DNA from: Tenacibaculum skagerrakense
GTDB taxonomy: Bacteria; Bacteroidota; Bacteroidia; Flavobacteriales; Flavobacteriaceae
Reading direction: 5' to 3'
Assembly: GCF_004345825.1 (NCBI RefSeq)
Contig: NZ_SLXM01000001.1
Location: forward strand, 372,001 to 436,000
DNA: 64,000 nucleotides
In this document: positions 1 through 8,460 of the stretch, piece after piece
Numbering within the stretch: position 1 is the stretch's first letter
Layout: each line of letters opens with the position of its first letter
The notes under the pieces: model-generated
Seen by the model: only the letters and a program-made list of their open reading frames with translations
What the model was told of the DNA's origin: nothing
Databases searched by the model: none
Position numbers and translations under genes: made by a program

Positions 1-167
1 TAAAACGACCTAATTTTAGCTTTATTAAGGATAAATTTCCTTCATCAGTACAAATGGCAAAGTTGAGTTATGAGAAGTACAAAAAAAACGACATCGAAGA
101 TGTCGCTTATTTTGAACCTTTTTATTTAAAAGATTTTATTGTTACTCCTGAAAATAAAAAGGTTTAA
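1..167 (+). CDS. tsaB: TsaB, tRNA threonylcarbamoyladenosine biosynthesis protein (3' end only)
   Basis: The gene enters from the left edge and only the last 54 codons are visible. The peptide ends with YFEPFYLKDFIV and a short basic tail, the usual C-terminus of flavobacterial TsaB, the non-catalytic partner of TsaD in making t6A37 of ANN-decoding tRNAs. The stop codon TAA at 165-167 overlaps the end of the convergent MscS gene by 3-4 bases, so there is no spacer between them. The identification rests on the C-terminal segment alone. Confidence 0.75.
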   Translation, partial: KRPNFSFIKDKFPSSVQMAKLSYEKYKKNDIEDVAYFEPFYLKDFIVTPENKKV

Positions 168-970
168 CCTTCTTTTTGTATTTCAACACTATGTGGGTAT
201 GGTATTTCAATACCAGCTTTATCTAAAGCAATTTTAGTGTTTTCTATGATGTGAAAATAAGCATTCCAGTAATCAGAAGAATTTACCCATGTTCTAGTTT
301 TAAAATTAATAGAACTATCTGCTAACTCTGCTAAAACAACTTGAGTTGCCGGTTCTTCTAATGTAAATGGAGTATTGTTAATTACATTATATAACACATC
401 TTTTGTTTCTTTAATATCTGCATCATATGAAACACCAAAAGTAATATCTACTCTTCTTTTATCCTCAGAAGAATAATTGGTGATTGCTCCATTAGAAAGC
501 GCTCCATTAGGCAAAATAACTTCTTTATTATCTGGCGTGTTTAGTTTTGTAGTAAAAATTTGTATTTCTTTTACTGAACCTTGATGTCCTTGCGCTTCTA
601 TGTAATCTCCAACTTTAAAAGGTCTAAAAATCATTATTAAAGCGCCTCCCGCAAAATTAGATAGAGAACCTTGTAAAGCCATTCCAACGGCTAAACCTGC
701 TGCAGCAATAATAGCAGCAAAAGAAGTTGTTTCTAGACCTAACTGTCCAGCAATCGTAACAAACAAGAAAATTTTTAATGTCCAATCCATTAGGCTTATT
801 AGAAATCCTTGTAAAGAGGTTTCAATATTTCTCTTATCCATGACTTTATCAATTGCCCTAGTAATTAATTTTACTACCCATAAACCTATGATTAACAAGA
901 TAAAAGCAGCAATTACCTTAGGTGCATATTGAATTAAGATTTCTTTAAATTCCAGAATGTATTCTTCCAT
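164..970 (-). CDS. MscS-family small-conductance mechanosensitive channel
   Basis: A 268-residue inner-membrane channel that would open on hypo-osmotic shock. Three hydrophobic segments (about 16-36, 58-78, 82-112) precede a soluble beta domain. The third segment has the Gly/Ala-rich pore helix pattern of MscS (AAAGLAVGMALQGSLSNFAGG), followed by FRPFKVGDYIE, the start of the cytoplasmic beta domain. Its length is close to that of E. coli MscS (286). It has no N-terminal extension. The 3' end overlaps tsaB, and a 99-bp gap separates its start from dodecin, so it is probably a single gene. Confidence 0.9.
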   Translation of the reverse strand: MEEYILEFKEILIQYAPKVIAAFILLIIGLWVVKLITRAIDKVMDKRNIETSLQGFLISLMDWTLKIFLFVTIAGQLGLETTSFAAIIAAAGLAVGMALQGSLSNFAGGALIMIFRPFKVGDYIEAQGHQGSVKEIQIFTTKLNTPDNKEVILPNGALSNGAITNYSSEDKRRVDITFGVSYDADIKETKDVLYNVINNTPFTLEEPATQVVLAELADSSINFKTRTWVNSSDYWNAYFHIIENTKIALDKAGIEIPYPHSVEIQKEG

Positions 971-1069
971 TTTTATTTGTATGATTTATTAAATTAATGA
1001 ATTAAAAAAGCGATATGTAACATATCGCAAAAATGTAATTATAGTAGTAGTTAATTTTGTATACAGTAG

Positions 1070-1270
1070 TTATTTTACTTCGAAAGTAATTTTTAGGTTA
1101 ACTCTAAATTCAGCTACTTCATCATTGTTAACAACTACACTTTGAGACTGTACAAATGCAGATTTGATGTTTTTTACTGATTTAGAAGCTTGTTTAATAG
1201 CTTTTTGAGTTGCATCTTCCCAACTTTTTTCTGAGTTCGCTAGAACTTCAATAACTTTCATTACTGCCAT
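1070..1270 (-). CDS. Dodecin family protein
   Basis: A 66-residue protein with the dodecin fold pattern: strand VIEVLA, helix starting KSWEDAT, and two strands ending KITFEV. Dodecins form 12-subunit hollow spheres that bind flavins or CoA. The Trp and Gln that stack and hold flavin in the archaeal and mycobacterial proteins align here with Ser and Arg (my alignment by eye), so flavin binding in the classic way is doubtful. ATG codons exist at residues 1 and 4. The gene is divergent from the MORN-type gene at 1440. Confidence 0.85.
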   Translation of the reverse strand: MAVMKVIEVLANSEKSWEDATQKAIKQASKSVKNIKSAFVQSQSVVVNNDEVAEFRVNLKITFEVK

Positions 1271-1301
1271 AATTGGATATTTAATTGATTAATAATAAAG
1301 T

Positions 1302-1317
1302 ATGGTAAATATACCAT
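1302..1317. promoter_or_regulatory. Inverted repeat ATGGTA-N4-TACCAT
   Basis: A 6-bp arm inverted repeat in the divergent spacer, 32 bp before the dodecin start. It could be an operator or a small hairpin in the dodecin leader. No promoter consensus for dodecin could be placed beside it, so the call is weak. Confidence 0.25.
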
Positions 1318-1349
1318 TATAGGAGTAGATTTCCCAATAATTCTTTCAA

Positions 1350-1367
1350 TGTTAAATTAATGTTACC
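1350..1367 (+). promoter_or_regulatory. 11-bp-period direct repeat (PHO-box-like)
   Basis: TGTTAAA-TTAA-TGTTACC: two 7-bp direct repeats separated by 4 bp, as expected for an OmpR/PhoB-type response regulator. It resembles the repeats in front of the PiT transporter (34312) and the TonB-DUF5689 operon (39650). A degenerate third repeat (AGTTGTA, 1372-1378) would overlap the TTG at 1374. Its distance to the -7 element of the plus-strand gene is 29 bp, not the 20 bp seen at the other two sites, so its target is uncertain. Confidence 0.4.
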
Positions 1368-1373
1368 AAAAAG

Positions 1374-1404
1374 TTGTATAAAAGTAAAATATAAGTTATA
1401 TTTG
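1374..1404 (+). promoter_or_regulatory. Promoter of the MORN-type gene
   Basis: TTG at 1374-1376, 20 bp, then TATATTTG at 1397-1404, an exact match to the Bacteroidota -33/-7 consensus (TTG, TAnnTTTG). It predicts transcription from about 1411, about 30 bases before the chosen ATG. Confidence 0.65.
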
Positions 1405-1439
1405 TAATGTTAATGTAAACAATTAAAATGTTGTCCGAT

Positions 1440-1790
1440 ATGAAAAAAGTACTAGTTTTAGCTTGTATAGCTTTTTTAGGAATAGCTCAAGCACAGGAAG
1501 TAAAGCCAAAATACGAGAAAAATGGAGATTTAATAAAAGTAACTCACTTTTATGATAATGGTAATGTAAAAGAAGAAGGTTTTTACAAGAACAAGCTTTT
1601 ACATGGAGTATGGAATCGTTATGATGAAAAGGGTAACAAAACAGTAATGGCTCACTATAATTTAGGAAAGAAAGTTGGAAAATGGTTTATTTGGACCAAA
1701 GATGAGCTAAAAGAAATTAACTACGGAGATAACAACACTATAGCTAGTGTACAATCTTGGAAAGAAAGTACTAAAATAGCTACAAAATAA
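1440..1790 (+). CDS. Exported MORN/YwqK-type repeat protein
   Basis: A 116-residue protein with a Sec signal peptide (MKKVLVLACIAFLGIAQA). It is followed by about three 22-24 residue repeats of the form G-x-W-x-x-Y-x-x-x-G-x, typical of MORN and YwqK-like proteins (for example NGNVKEEGFYKNKLLHGVW, then KKVGKWFIW). The ATG at 1428 is in frame, but the ATG at 1440 starts directly with the signal peptide and is preferred. No enzymatic function is implied; such proteins are usually periplasmic or outer-membrane associated. It has its own promoter and terminator. Confidence 0.7.
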   Translation: MKKVLVLACIAFLGIAQAQEVKPKYEKNGDLIKVTHFYDNGNVKEEGFYKNKLLHGVWNRYDEKGNKTVMAHYNLGKKVGKWFIWTKDELKEINYGDNNTIASVQSWKESTKIATK

Positions 1791-1814
1791 TTTATTTTAA
1801 TTGTGTAAAAAATA

Positions 1815-1847
1815 AAAACCGAGGTAATTACCTCGGTTTTTTTATTT
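1815..1847. terminator. Bidirectional intrinsic terminator
   Basis: A perfect palindrome AAAACCGAGGTAA / TTACCTCGGTTTT at 1815-1840, with T-runs on both strands, between two convergent genes. Confidence 0.85.
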
Positions 1848-1868
1848 TAAAAGAAAATTATTTTCTTC

Positions 1869-3062
1869 TTATTGTCTAGTCCATCCAGCTCCCCAAGTAG
1901 CAAAATCAGTACCAGTAGCGTTAGCATCTTCAGTTAAGAAATCTGATTCAGAGAAAGTCTCTCCAGTATCATTTTTCATTTTAACGTTAACATCAGCAAA
2001 GATTACTGAATTAACAACTAAATCTCCACTTAAAACTCCTGCACCAGTTGGGTTAGCAGCATCAGCACCATCTAAATCAAAAGCCTCTTCGAAACCTTCA
2101 ATCCAAACGTTGTTAAAAATACCTTGAGTACCAGCTCTTAAACGAACAGCTTCGTTTCCAGTTCCTGAACCTAAACCGATAATAGTTAAGTTAGTTACAG
2201 TAGGCTTAGAGAAATATCCTCCGTTGTTTGCAACGTCAGTGTTAAATCCGTCAGCTTCAATTCCTTTATCGTGAGAAGCTCCGTGCTTAACGTAAGCATC
2301 AGTGATTGTACCAGTATAACCTTCAGTCCAGTCGATAGAATCATCTTGAGCATTTAATACAGCAATATGACTAGCATTTACAGTTCCTCCGAAAAACTCG
2401 AATCCATCATCTTTTCCTTCAAAAACTTGAACATAATCAACGATAGTTCCGTTTCCTACACCGTAGAAAGAAACACCATTGTTTTCAGATTGTCCATCAG
2501 CTTTACCTCCAGAATACTCAACACGAACATAACGTAAAGTACCTGAGTTATCAGCTGGCTCGTTTCCACCATATGGTAAAGAAGCGATTTCAGAAGTAGC
2601 AGTAGTTGTAGTTGTTCCATCTACTGAGTTAATAGGTGCTTTTCCTAAAAGGATTAAACCTCCCCAATCTCCAGCGTTTGGAGTGTTAGAAGCAGAAGTA
2701 AAAACGATTGGTTGAGAAGAAGTACCTTCAGCAACAATTCTTCCACCTTGCTCTACAGCTAAATATACATCAGCACCAGTTGCAGCAGCTTTGATTACCA
2801 TTCCAGCAGGAATTGTTAAAGTAGCTCCATCTTTTACGATAGTTGGTCCAGTAATTGTATAGTTTAATGTAGCATCTAAAGTTATGCTTGAAGCAATATC
2901 TCCTGTTAATTCTACATCAGTGTCAGGGTTTGTAGTACCACCTCCGTTGTTATTATTTGTAACACTATTATCGTTAATAATGATATCAGCAGTATCGTCA
3001 TCTCCACATGAAGTTAAGATCGTCGCAGCAATAGCTAATCCTAGTAAAAAATTATTTTTCAT
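1869..3062 (-). CDS. Right-handed beta-helix outer-membrane/cell-surface lipoprotein
   Basis: A 397-residue lipoprotein: signal with lipobox (AATILTSC), a low-complexity Asn/Gly/Thr linker (about 24-48), then a Gly/Asp-rich parallel beta-helix-like body with repeated short strands. Homologues are often misannotated as multidrug transporters, but no membrane helices are present after the signal. It follows the TonB receptor at 3110-5929 by 47 bp on the same strand, so the two are probably one operon. I infer that it works as a surface partner of that receptor. The ligand is unknown; related receptor-lipoprotein pairs may be linked to phosphate starvation. Confidence 0.7.
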   Translation of the reverse strand: MKNNFLLGLAIAATILTSCGDDDTADIIINDNSVTNNNNGGGTTNPDTDVELTGDIASSITLDATLNYTITGPTIVKDGATLTIPAGMVIKAAATGADVYLAVEQGGRIVAEGTSSQPIVFTSASNTPNAGDWGGLILLGKAPINSVDGTTTTTATSEIASLPYGGNEPADNSGTLRYVRVEYSGGKADGQSENNGVSFYGVGNGTIVDYVQVFEGKDDGFEFFGGTVNASHIAVLNAQDDSIDWTEGYTGTITDAYVKHGASHDKGIEADGFNTDVANNGGYFSKPTVTNLTIIGLGSGTGNEAVRLRAGTQGIFNNVWIEGFEEAFDLDGADAANPTGAGVLSGDLVVNSVIFADVNVKMKNDTGETFSESDFLTEDANATGTDFATWGAGWTRQ

Positions 3063-3109
3063 TTGTTTTAATTTTAATTTTTATATGTTTTGTTATATTA
3101 ATTTTCTGT

Positions 3110-5929
3110 TTAAAATTTATACTTAAGACCTAACCCTAAGTTGATACCTCTATTATATTTTGAAAGGGTAACATCATCAGAGCCTGGAATTTCTCTTACT
3201 CTTTCGATCGCAGGGTCTAATAAATTTTTAGCACTAAAGTTTACTTCGAAGTGTTTACCTATTTCGTTTTTCCAAACAAAATCTAAGGTTGGCACTCCTT
3301 TTTGTACAATGTTTCCAGTACCAGAACCTAATGCGTAAATTCTATCTGAGAAATAAGAAAATACTAAGTTGGCAATAGGTTTAAAGTTTTCAAATTGAGT
3401 AGGAGAATAATCAATATTAGCATTGAAAATGTATGGTGATGCTCCTTGTAACTCATCAGAATCTCTGTTAAATGTAGCAGTAAATAAACCAGTAGTAGAT
3501 TTTAAATCCTGCTGCGTATGCATATAGGTAAAGTTAAATCCAAAACCTAATTGAGTTTGATCATCTTCGTTTTTAATTAAAGCCTTACGAACTTCTAATT
3601 CTGCACCAAACACCTCTGCTTGATCTCCAGTTCTAAAATAACGTTGAGTTCCAGTAGCATCATTAGCAATTACTAAGTTAACAGGGTCGTTTATTTGTTT
3701 GTAGAATCCTGTAAGCGATACTAATTCTCCTCTTGACATAAACCACTCATACTTTAAATCTAAGTTGTGAACTGCAGAAAAAGAAGGATCGTTTAATAAG
3801 TCAGAGTTACCTCCAATACGTTCTGTTACATCTTCGTAAACAAAAGGTGCTACTTCTTTAAATTCAGGAACAGATACCGTTTTAGCATATGATAAACGTA
3901 AGTTAGAATCGTCGGTAACTGAATACTTAACATTTAAATTTGGTAATAAGAATACTTCCTTTACTTTTCTAAATCCTGCATCATTAGGGTTTATGTTAAT
4001 TACATCGTAATCGATTCTTTGATCTAAATATTCTAATCTAACACCAGGAACGATAGTCCATTTATCATTTGGAGTAATGTTAGCCGATACATAAGAAGCA
4101 TGTATTCTTAATTGCCCGTTATATTCGTTTTCATTAGTACCTGGCAAGCTTACGAAATTACTATCAGCATAACCTGGAATCTTGTTGAATACTTCGATAT
4201 TGAATAACTTGTTTTGTTGATTTTGGAAAAATTGTGTGTTCTCTAAGTTAATTACCGAATCAATATTATTAGGGTCTACTTCAATATTATTACTTACAAA
4301 GTTGTAACCGTAACGAATATTTTCAAAATCTCTAGTTTTAATTCTTCCGTTATACCCGAAGTTTAAAGCTAAAACATCCGACGCGTTATACGTTATTTGT
4401 ACACGGCTATTTAATTCTTCGTCAATAATTCTTTGGAAGTAACGTTGGTTATCAAAAACGTTATTGTTGTAGAAAGTTGCGTTAGTAGTTGGATCATTAT
4501 CCAAAGAAAACTGATAATTTTCAATACTTACTCTTCGTCTATCTGGTTCATGAGCAAAAACGTTGTTATAACCGATTCCCCAAGTAACTTCTAATTCAGG
4601 AGTTTTATCACCATCATTTTCATAGAATTTATGATCACCAGTTAATTGATTTACAAAAACTAAATCTTGGTTGAACTGAACGTTCATTTGATAAAAACCT
4701 TCATCAGTATTTAAGATAGCATCTCTGTTTTCACCTAAACCTTTAAATCCATAGTAACCTACTTCATCCGATGAATTGTTTAAGAACATTGAAGTATACT
4801 TCAATTTGTTATTATCGTTGATTTTGTATAATGCTGTACCAAAAACAGTAGTTTTTGTAGAGTATTGATATTCTTTTGAGTTAGGGAACGACTTTTTAAA
4901 TACAGTGATAAAATCTACTGCAGGTCCTTCTCTATATTCGAAACCTCTTTCGAAAGAAGCTGTAGCATATAAACTTAATTTAGAATTATCTTCAAAGTTG
5001 AAGCTTCTACCAGCGCTTATTTCAAAGTTAGCATCAATAGGAGCACCTCCATCTACTGGGTCAATTCCGTGAGATAATACTCTAGCAAAAGGGTTACTTC
5101 CGTATCTTCCGTAAAAACCAAACTGACCAGTACCTTCACTTTTTACAAAGTTTTGTCCAGCAGCGCGAGAATTAACTCCACTTCCCACAGAAACTTCAAA
5201 CATTTCTTTTCCTGTAAATTCTTTTGAAGTAATATTTACATTACCAGCAGCAAAATCTCCATAAAATTCAGAAGCGTAAGCCTTACTAATTGATACGCTT
5301 TGAATAATGTTAGAAGAGAATAAGTTTAAGTCAATATTTTTCTTGTTAACATTGTTAGAAGGTAATGTTAAACCATTCATGGTAGTATTTAAATATCTAT
5401 CTCCTAAACCACGAACATAAACATTGCTATTACCTTCTTCTTTAGATACACCAGAAATTTTAGTAACTGCTCCTGCAGCGTCACTAACCCCTTTTTTAGC
5501 TAATTCTTGTGCTCCAATACTTTCTTTAATTACTGTAGCTTTCTTTTGCTCTAATAATAAAGCTGTTTCTTTATCTTTACTAACAGTAGCATTAATTTGC
5601 ACTTCTTTTAATTGCTCTCCACCACTAGCAGCCATTACTTGGTTGATAATGGTTGTTTTTCCTGCTTCTACTTTAACTGGCTTTTCTACAGTTTGATATC
5701 CCACAAAACTAAATACTAACGTATAATTACCAGGCGCTGCTGAAATAGTATATTTACCATCCATGTCAGTATTACCTCCTATCGAAGTACCTTTAATAAA
5801 TACGTTTGCAAAAGGTAATGGCTCGTTACTCATTTCTTTATCAGTAACTGTACCTGTTATAGTACCTTTATTTTGCGCGAAAATAAATTGAGTGAAGCTT
5901 ATTAAAGCTAATATTAAAATTTTTCTCAT
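3110..5929 (-). CDS. TonB-dependent outer-membrane receptor with carboxypeptidase-regulatory-like domain
   Basis: A 939-residue receptor. It has a signal peptide (ends IFAQ), an N-terminal CarboxypepD_reg-like beta-sandwich (about 22-108, GTITGTVTDKE), a plug domain (about 130-235, with VYVRGLGDRYLNTTMNG) and a large beta-barrel ending in the C-terminal Phe needed for BAM assembly (LGLKYKF). It would import a large or scarce substrate with TonB-ExbBD energy. It sits directly upstream of the beta-helix lipoprotein. A direct repeat at 6035-6052 lies in its upstream region. No SusD partner is present, so a classic polysaccharide locus is unlikely. Confidence 0.88.
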   Translation of the reverse strand: MRKILILALISFTQFIFAQNKGTITGTVTDKEMSNEPLPFANVFIKGTSIGGNTDMDGKYTISAAPGNYTLVFSFVGYQTVEKPVKVEAGKTTIINQVMAASGGEQLKEVQINATVSKDKETALLLEQKKATVIKESIGAQELAKKGVSDAAGAVTKISGVSKEEGNSNVYVRGLGDRYLNTTMNGLTLPSNNVNKKNIDLNLFSSNIIQSVSISKAYASEFYGDFAAGNVNITSKEFTGKEMFEVSVGSGVNSRAAGQNFVKSEGTGQFGFYGRYGSNPFARVLSHGIDPVDGGAPIDANFEISAGRSFNFEDNSKLSLYATASFERGFEYREGPAVDFITVFKKSFPNSKEYQYSTKTTVFGTALYKINDNNKLKYTSMFLNNSSDEVGYYGFKGLGENRDAILNTDEGFYQMNVQFNQDLVFVNQLTGDHKFYENDGDKTPELEVTWGIGYNNVFAHEPDRRRVSIENYQFSLDNDPTTNATFYNNNVFDNQRYFQRIIDEELNSRVQITYNASDVLALNFGYNGRIKTRDFENIRYGYNFVSNNIEVDPNNIDSVINLENTQFFQNQQNKLFNIEVFNKIPGYADSNFVSLPGTNENEYNGQLRIHASYVSANITPNDKWTIVPGVRLEYLDQRIDYDVININPNDAGFRKVKEVFLLPNLNVKYSVTDDSNLRLSYAKTVSVPEFKEVAPFVYEDVTERIGGNSDLLNDPSFSAVHNLDLKYEWFMSRGELVSLTGFYKQINDPVNLVIANDATGTQRYFRTGDQAEVFGAELEVRKALIKNEDDQTQLGFGFNFTYMHTQQDLKSTTGLFTATFNRDSDELQGASPYIFNANIDYSPTQFENFKPIANLVFSYFSDRIYALGSGTGNIVQKGVPTLDFVWKNEIGKHFEVNFSAKNLLDPAIERVREIPGSDDVTLSKYNRGINLGLGLKYKF

Positions 5930-6034
5930 CCTTGGTGATTCTTGTTGGACGCAAAATTGAACAGATTTTGTAAAGTAAAAGTTAGATGTAGATTATAGTT
6001 GCATTACCATAACGTTTATGAATCCTTACCTGAA

Positions 6035-6052
6035 TGTTTCGCGAATGTTAAC
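6035..6052 (+). promoter_or_regulatory. Degenerate 11-bp-period direct repeat
   Basis: TGTTTCG-CGAA-TGTTAAC. GAATGTT occurs at 6032 and again at 6043, upstream of the minus-strand TonB receptor. It resembles the repeats at 34312 and 39650 in layout, but the first half is degenerate and no -7 element lies 20 bp away. It is a weak candidate for the same regulator. Confidence 0.3.
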
Positions 6053-6076
6053 AAGAAAGAAGAAGTACTACATAGT

Positions 6077-8365
6077 TTAGTTATTTAAAAATTTTAAAGA
6101 AAGAAAATAAGTCCTTGGTCTTGAAGGGCCATAAATGTAATTGGCATCTCTATCAGCGCCTTGATCTAAATCATTTTGATAACTATCGAAAATATTTTGT
6201 ACTCCTATGCTAACTCTTAACTGAGAATGATTATGGCTATCTAAAGAAAAATCGTAGGAAGATTTTACATTGAGTTCGAAAAAGTCTTTTGTTTTCTCTA
6301 GTGTATCTTCAGAAATAAAACCAGCTAAGTGCGGCACATACATACTGCCAGTATAAACTGCTGATATATTATTTTGAAATTTTTTAGTTGGAGCAAATGT
6401 AGCAATCAGGTTTCCATAAATATTTGGAGATTTAAAAAAGTTGTCTGCATTTTCTAAGGAAATAGTAGCGTCATCAGACCATTGTACAGGCTTGTCAAAC
6501 TTTCCTTCTTGAATGGTTGCACCAGCTTGTAAAATCCATTTTTCATTTGGAGCGTATTTCGTTTCAATATTAAAACCTTTTACATATGCATTATCTCCAT
6601 TTCTCTTTTCCCAAATGAAATCATTTAATTGTTCTAATATAAATGGATTTACAATTTTTGTGTAAAAAGCTTCAATTGTAAATGATAGCTCTCCTTTTGT
6701 TAAGGATGTATTCCAATCGAATGAGGTAGTAAAACTATGAGAGGTTTCAGACACTAAAGTTGAAGGATCTACACGAACAGTTAGTACTTCTCCAGCAGCT
6801 ATTTGAGCATGTAAATCTTCAGTAAATACTTGTGGAGCTCTAAATCCTTTTGCATAGGAAACTCTAAAACGTGCATTTTCATTGGCAAAATACATGATGT
6901 TTAAACGAGGATTAAAGATTACACTTTCATCTGTTAAGTTGTGAATATCGGCTCTTAATCCTCCTAAAACTTTCCACTGTTTGTTTATAGTCCATTCTTG
7001 TTGTGCATAAATTCCGTAGGTTCTTAAAGTTTGATTAACAAAAGCGTTAAAACCAGGTTTTTCATCCTTCATTTTATCATACTTAAACTCAAAGCCTCCA
7101 GTAAAATTTCCTTTACCTCCCAAGAAATTAGCTAATTTATGTGCGTATTGAGATCCTAGTACCCAGGTCTCATCTCTTGAATTTCCAAAACCTAATACAA
7201 TCCCGTTTTGAGCTACTAAATCTTCACCGCCGCCGTAATAATTTTTATTCTTAGAGCGAGAGGTAGATACATAAGCCGAAAAATGTTGTTTTCCTTCGTT
7301 AATTGACGATTCAAATGTAAGCCCTCCAGTTAATACATCAGAATCAATTTGTTCAGCTACATCACTTTCAAAAGGTTGTAGTCCCAGTTTGTTTCCTCCT
7401 CGTCTGAATTCACTTATAGAGCTAAATTCTGCTGTTAATCTAGCATTGTCTGAAGGCTTTATATATCCTTTAAATCCAAATGTCTGCGATTCTAACTTGG
7501 TTAATTCGGTAAAAGTATCTCCATCATAATCATAAGGGTTTCTATTTCTATACATACCGAAATATGTTAATCCAGAAGAAGCCTCATCATTAACAACGGT
7601 TCCATTTACCGTAGTTGCTATGTCTAATGTTTCACCTTTAATTAAAGATACATTTTGACCAACTTGAAATGTATTATCAACAGGGTCTTTTGTAATAATA
7701 TTGATAGTACCAGCAATAGCGTTGGCACCATATAAAGCAGAACCACCGCCGCGAACTACTTCAATGCGGTCTATACTATTTGCAGGAATTTGATCTAAAC
7801 CATACACACCATTTAAAGCACTAAAAATAGGACGACTATCTACAAGAATTTGTGAATATGCTCCATCTAATCCATTTATACGAACTTGTGAAAAACCGCA
7901 ATTCTGACAATTCGTTTCCATGCGTAAACCAGGTTGAAAGTTTAATCCTTCAGATAAACTAACAGATTGTGTTGCTTCTAGTAGTTTTGCATCGGTAACA
8001 GTAACAATTACTGGAGCTACTTTTCTGTTTAAATAAGATCGTGTAGCACTCACTACAACTTGGTCTAAACCTAGCAAATCTTCTTCGAGTGCAATGTTTA
8101 TGGTGGTTATTTCTGAATTACTTAAGTCAACTTCTTTTTCAACAATTTTAAAACCAATACTTTGAAAAACTAAGGTTACTTTCGTTTGATTGAGCTCTAA
8201 TATGAAGTCTCCATCATCGTTTGTACTAGTTCCTTTTGATTTGTCTTTTGAATACACAGAAACAAATTCCATTGGTTTTCCCTTAAAACTAACTTTTCCT
8301 TTAACAGTTTGAGCGAAAGTAATAACGCTTGTAAATACTAAAAATACGTGTAGAAAAGACTTCAT
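6077..8365 (-). CDS. TonB-dependent receptor, probably for metal or metal chelate
   Basis: A 762-residue receptor. It has a signal peptide (ends TFAQ), a carboxypeptidase-regulatory-like domain (21-95), a plug (about 110-230) and a barrel ending near YFLSLKFLNN. The plug carries a CxxC pair (NCQNCGFSQVRINGL, C153 and C156) and DSRPIFSALNGVYGLDQIP, typical of a Bacteroidota receptor subgroup. The gene is divergent from the DtxR/MntR-type regulator and ZIP transporter, and a DtxR-type inverted repeat lies between them next to its -7 element. I therefore infer uptake of Mn, Fe or Zn (or a chelate) under metal control. The barrel ends without the usual terminal aromatic residue. Confidence 0.85.
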   Translation of the reverse strand: MKSFLHVFLVFTSVITFAQTVKGKVSFKGKPMEFVSVYSKDKSKGTSTNDDGDFILELNQTKVTLVFQSIGFKIVEKEVDLSNSEITTINIALEEDLLGLDQVVVSATRSYLNRKVAPVIVTVTDAKLLEATQSVSLSEGLNFQPGLRMETNCQNCGFSQVRINGLDGAYSQILVDSRPIFSALNGVYGLDQIPANSIDRIEVVRGGGSALYGANAIAGTINIITKDPVDNTFQVGQNVSLIKGETLDIATTVNGTVVNDEASSGLTYFGMYRNRNPYDYDGDTFTELTKLESQTFGFKGYIKPSDNARLTAEFSSISEFRRGGNKLGLQPFESDVAEQIDSDVLTGGLTFESSINEGKQHFSAYVSTSRSKNKNYYGGGEDLVAQNGIVLGFGNSRDETWVLGSQYAHKLANFLGGKGNFTGGFEFKYDKMKDEKPGFNAFVNQTLRTYGIYAQQEWTINKQWKVLGGLRADIHNLTDESVIFNPRLNIMYFANENARFRVSYAKGFRAPQVFTEDLHAQIAAGEVLTVRVDPSTLVSETSHSFTTSFDWNTSLTKGELSFTIEAFYTKIVNPFILEQLNDFIWEKRNGDNAYVKGFNIETKYAPNEKWILQAGATIQEGKFDKPVQWSDDATISLENADNFFKSPNIYGNLIATFAPTKKFQNNISAVYTGSMYVPHLAGFISEDTLEKTKDFFELNVKSSYDFSLDSHNHSQLRVSIGVQNIFDSYQNDLDQGADRDANYIYGPSRPRTYFLSLKFLNN

Positions 8366-8393
8366 TTTTCTTTATTCTAAAATAAAATTCATG

Positions 8394-8401
8394 CAAATAT
8401 A
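8394..8401 (-). promoter_or_regulatory. -7 element of the TonB receptor promoter
   Basis: TATATTTG read on the minus strand, 28 bp before the receptor ATG. The inverted repeat at 8408-8427 begins 6 bp upstream of it, so a bound repressor would cover the -33 region. Confidence 0.5.
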
Positions 8402-8407
8402 AATTAA

Positions 8408-8427
8408 TTTTTAGACAAGACTAAAAA
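8408..8427. promoter_or_regulatory. Candidate DtxR/MntR operator
   Basis: TTTTTAG-N6-CTAAAAA; the arms extend to TTTTTAGAC/GACTAAAAA with one mismatch. This has the TTTAG...CTAAA form and size of DtxR/MntR/TroR-family sites and lies in the 113-bp spacer between the regulator and the TonB receptor, where it could control both. Confidence 0.6.
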
Positions 8428-8452
8428 ATGTATTTGATAAATCAAAATTTTG

Positions 8453-8460
8453 TATGTTTG
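8453..8460 (+). promoter_or_regulatory. -7 element of the mntR-ZIP promoter
   Basis: TATGTTTG, 18 bp before the regulator ATG. The nearest TTG (8434-8436) is 16 bp upstream, slightly short for a -33 element. Confidence 0.45.

Noticed and set aside
2884-3126. Open frame on the plus strand over the start of the beta-helix lipoprotein gene
   Set aside because: It lies antisense to a well-supported lipoprotein with signal peptide and lipobox, has no family features, and reflects low-complexity Asn/Gly codons.
5424-5696. Plus-strand open frame inside the first TonB receptor
   Set aside because: Antisense to the plug domain; Ser/Leu/Thr-rich shadow translation with no promoter.
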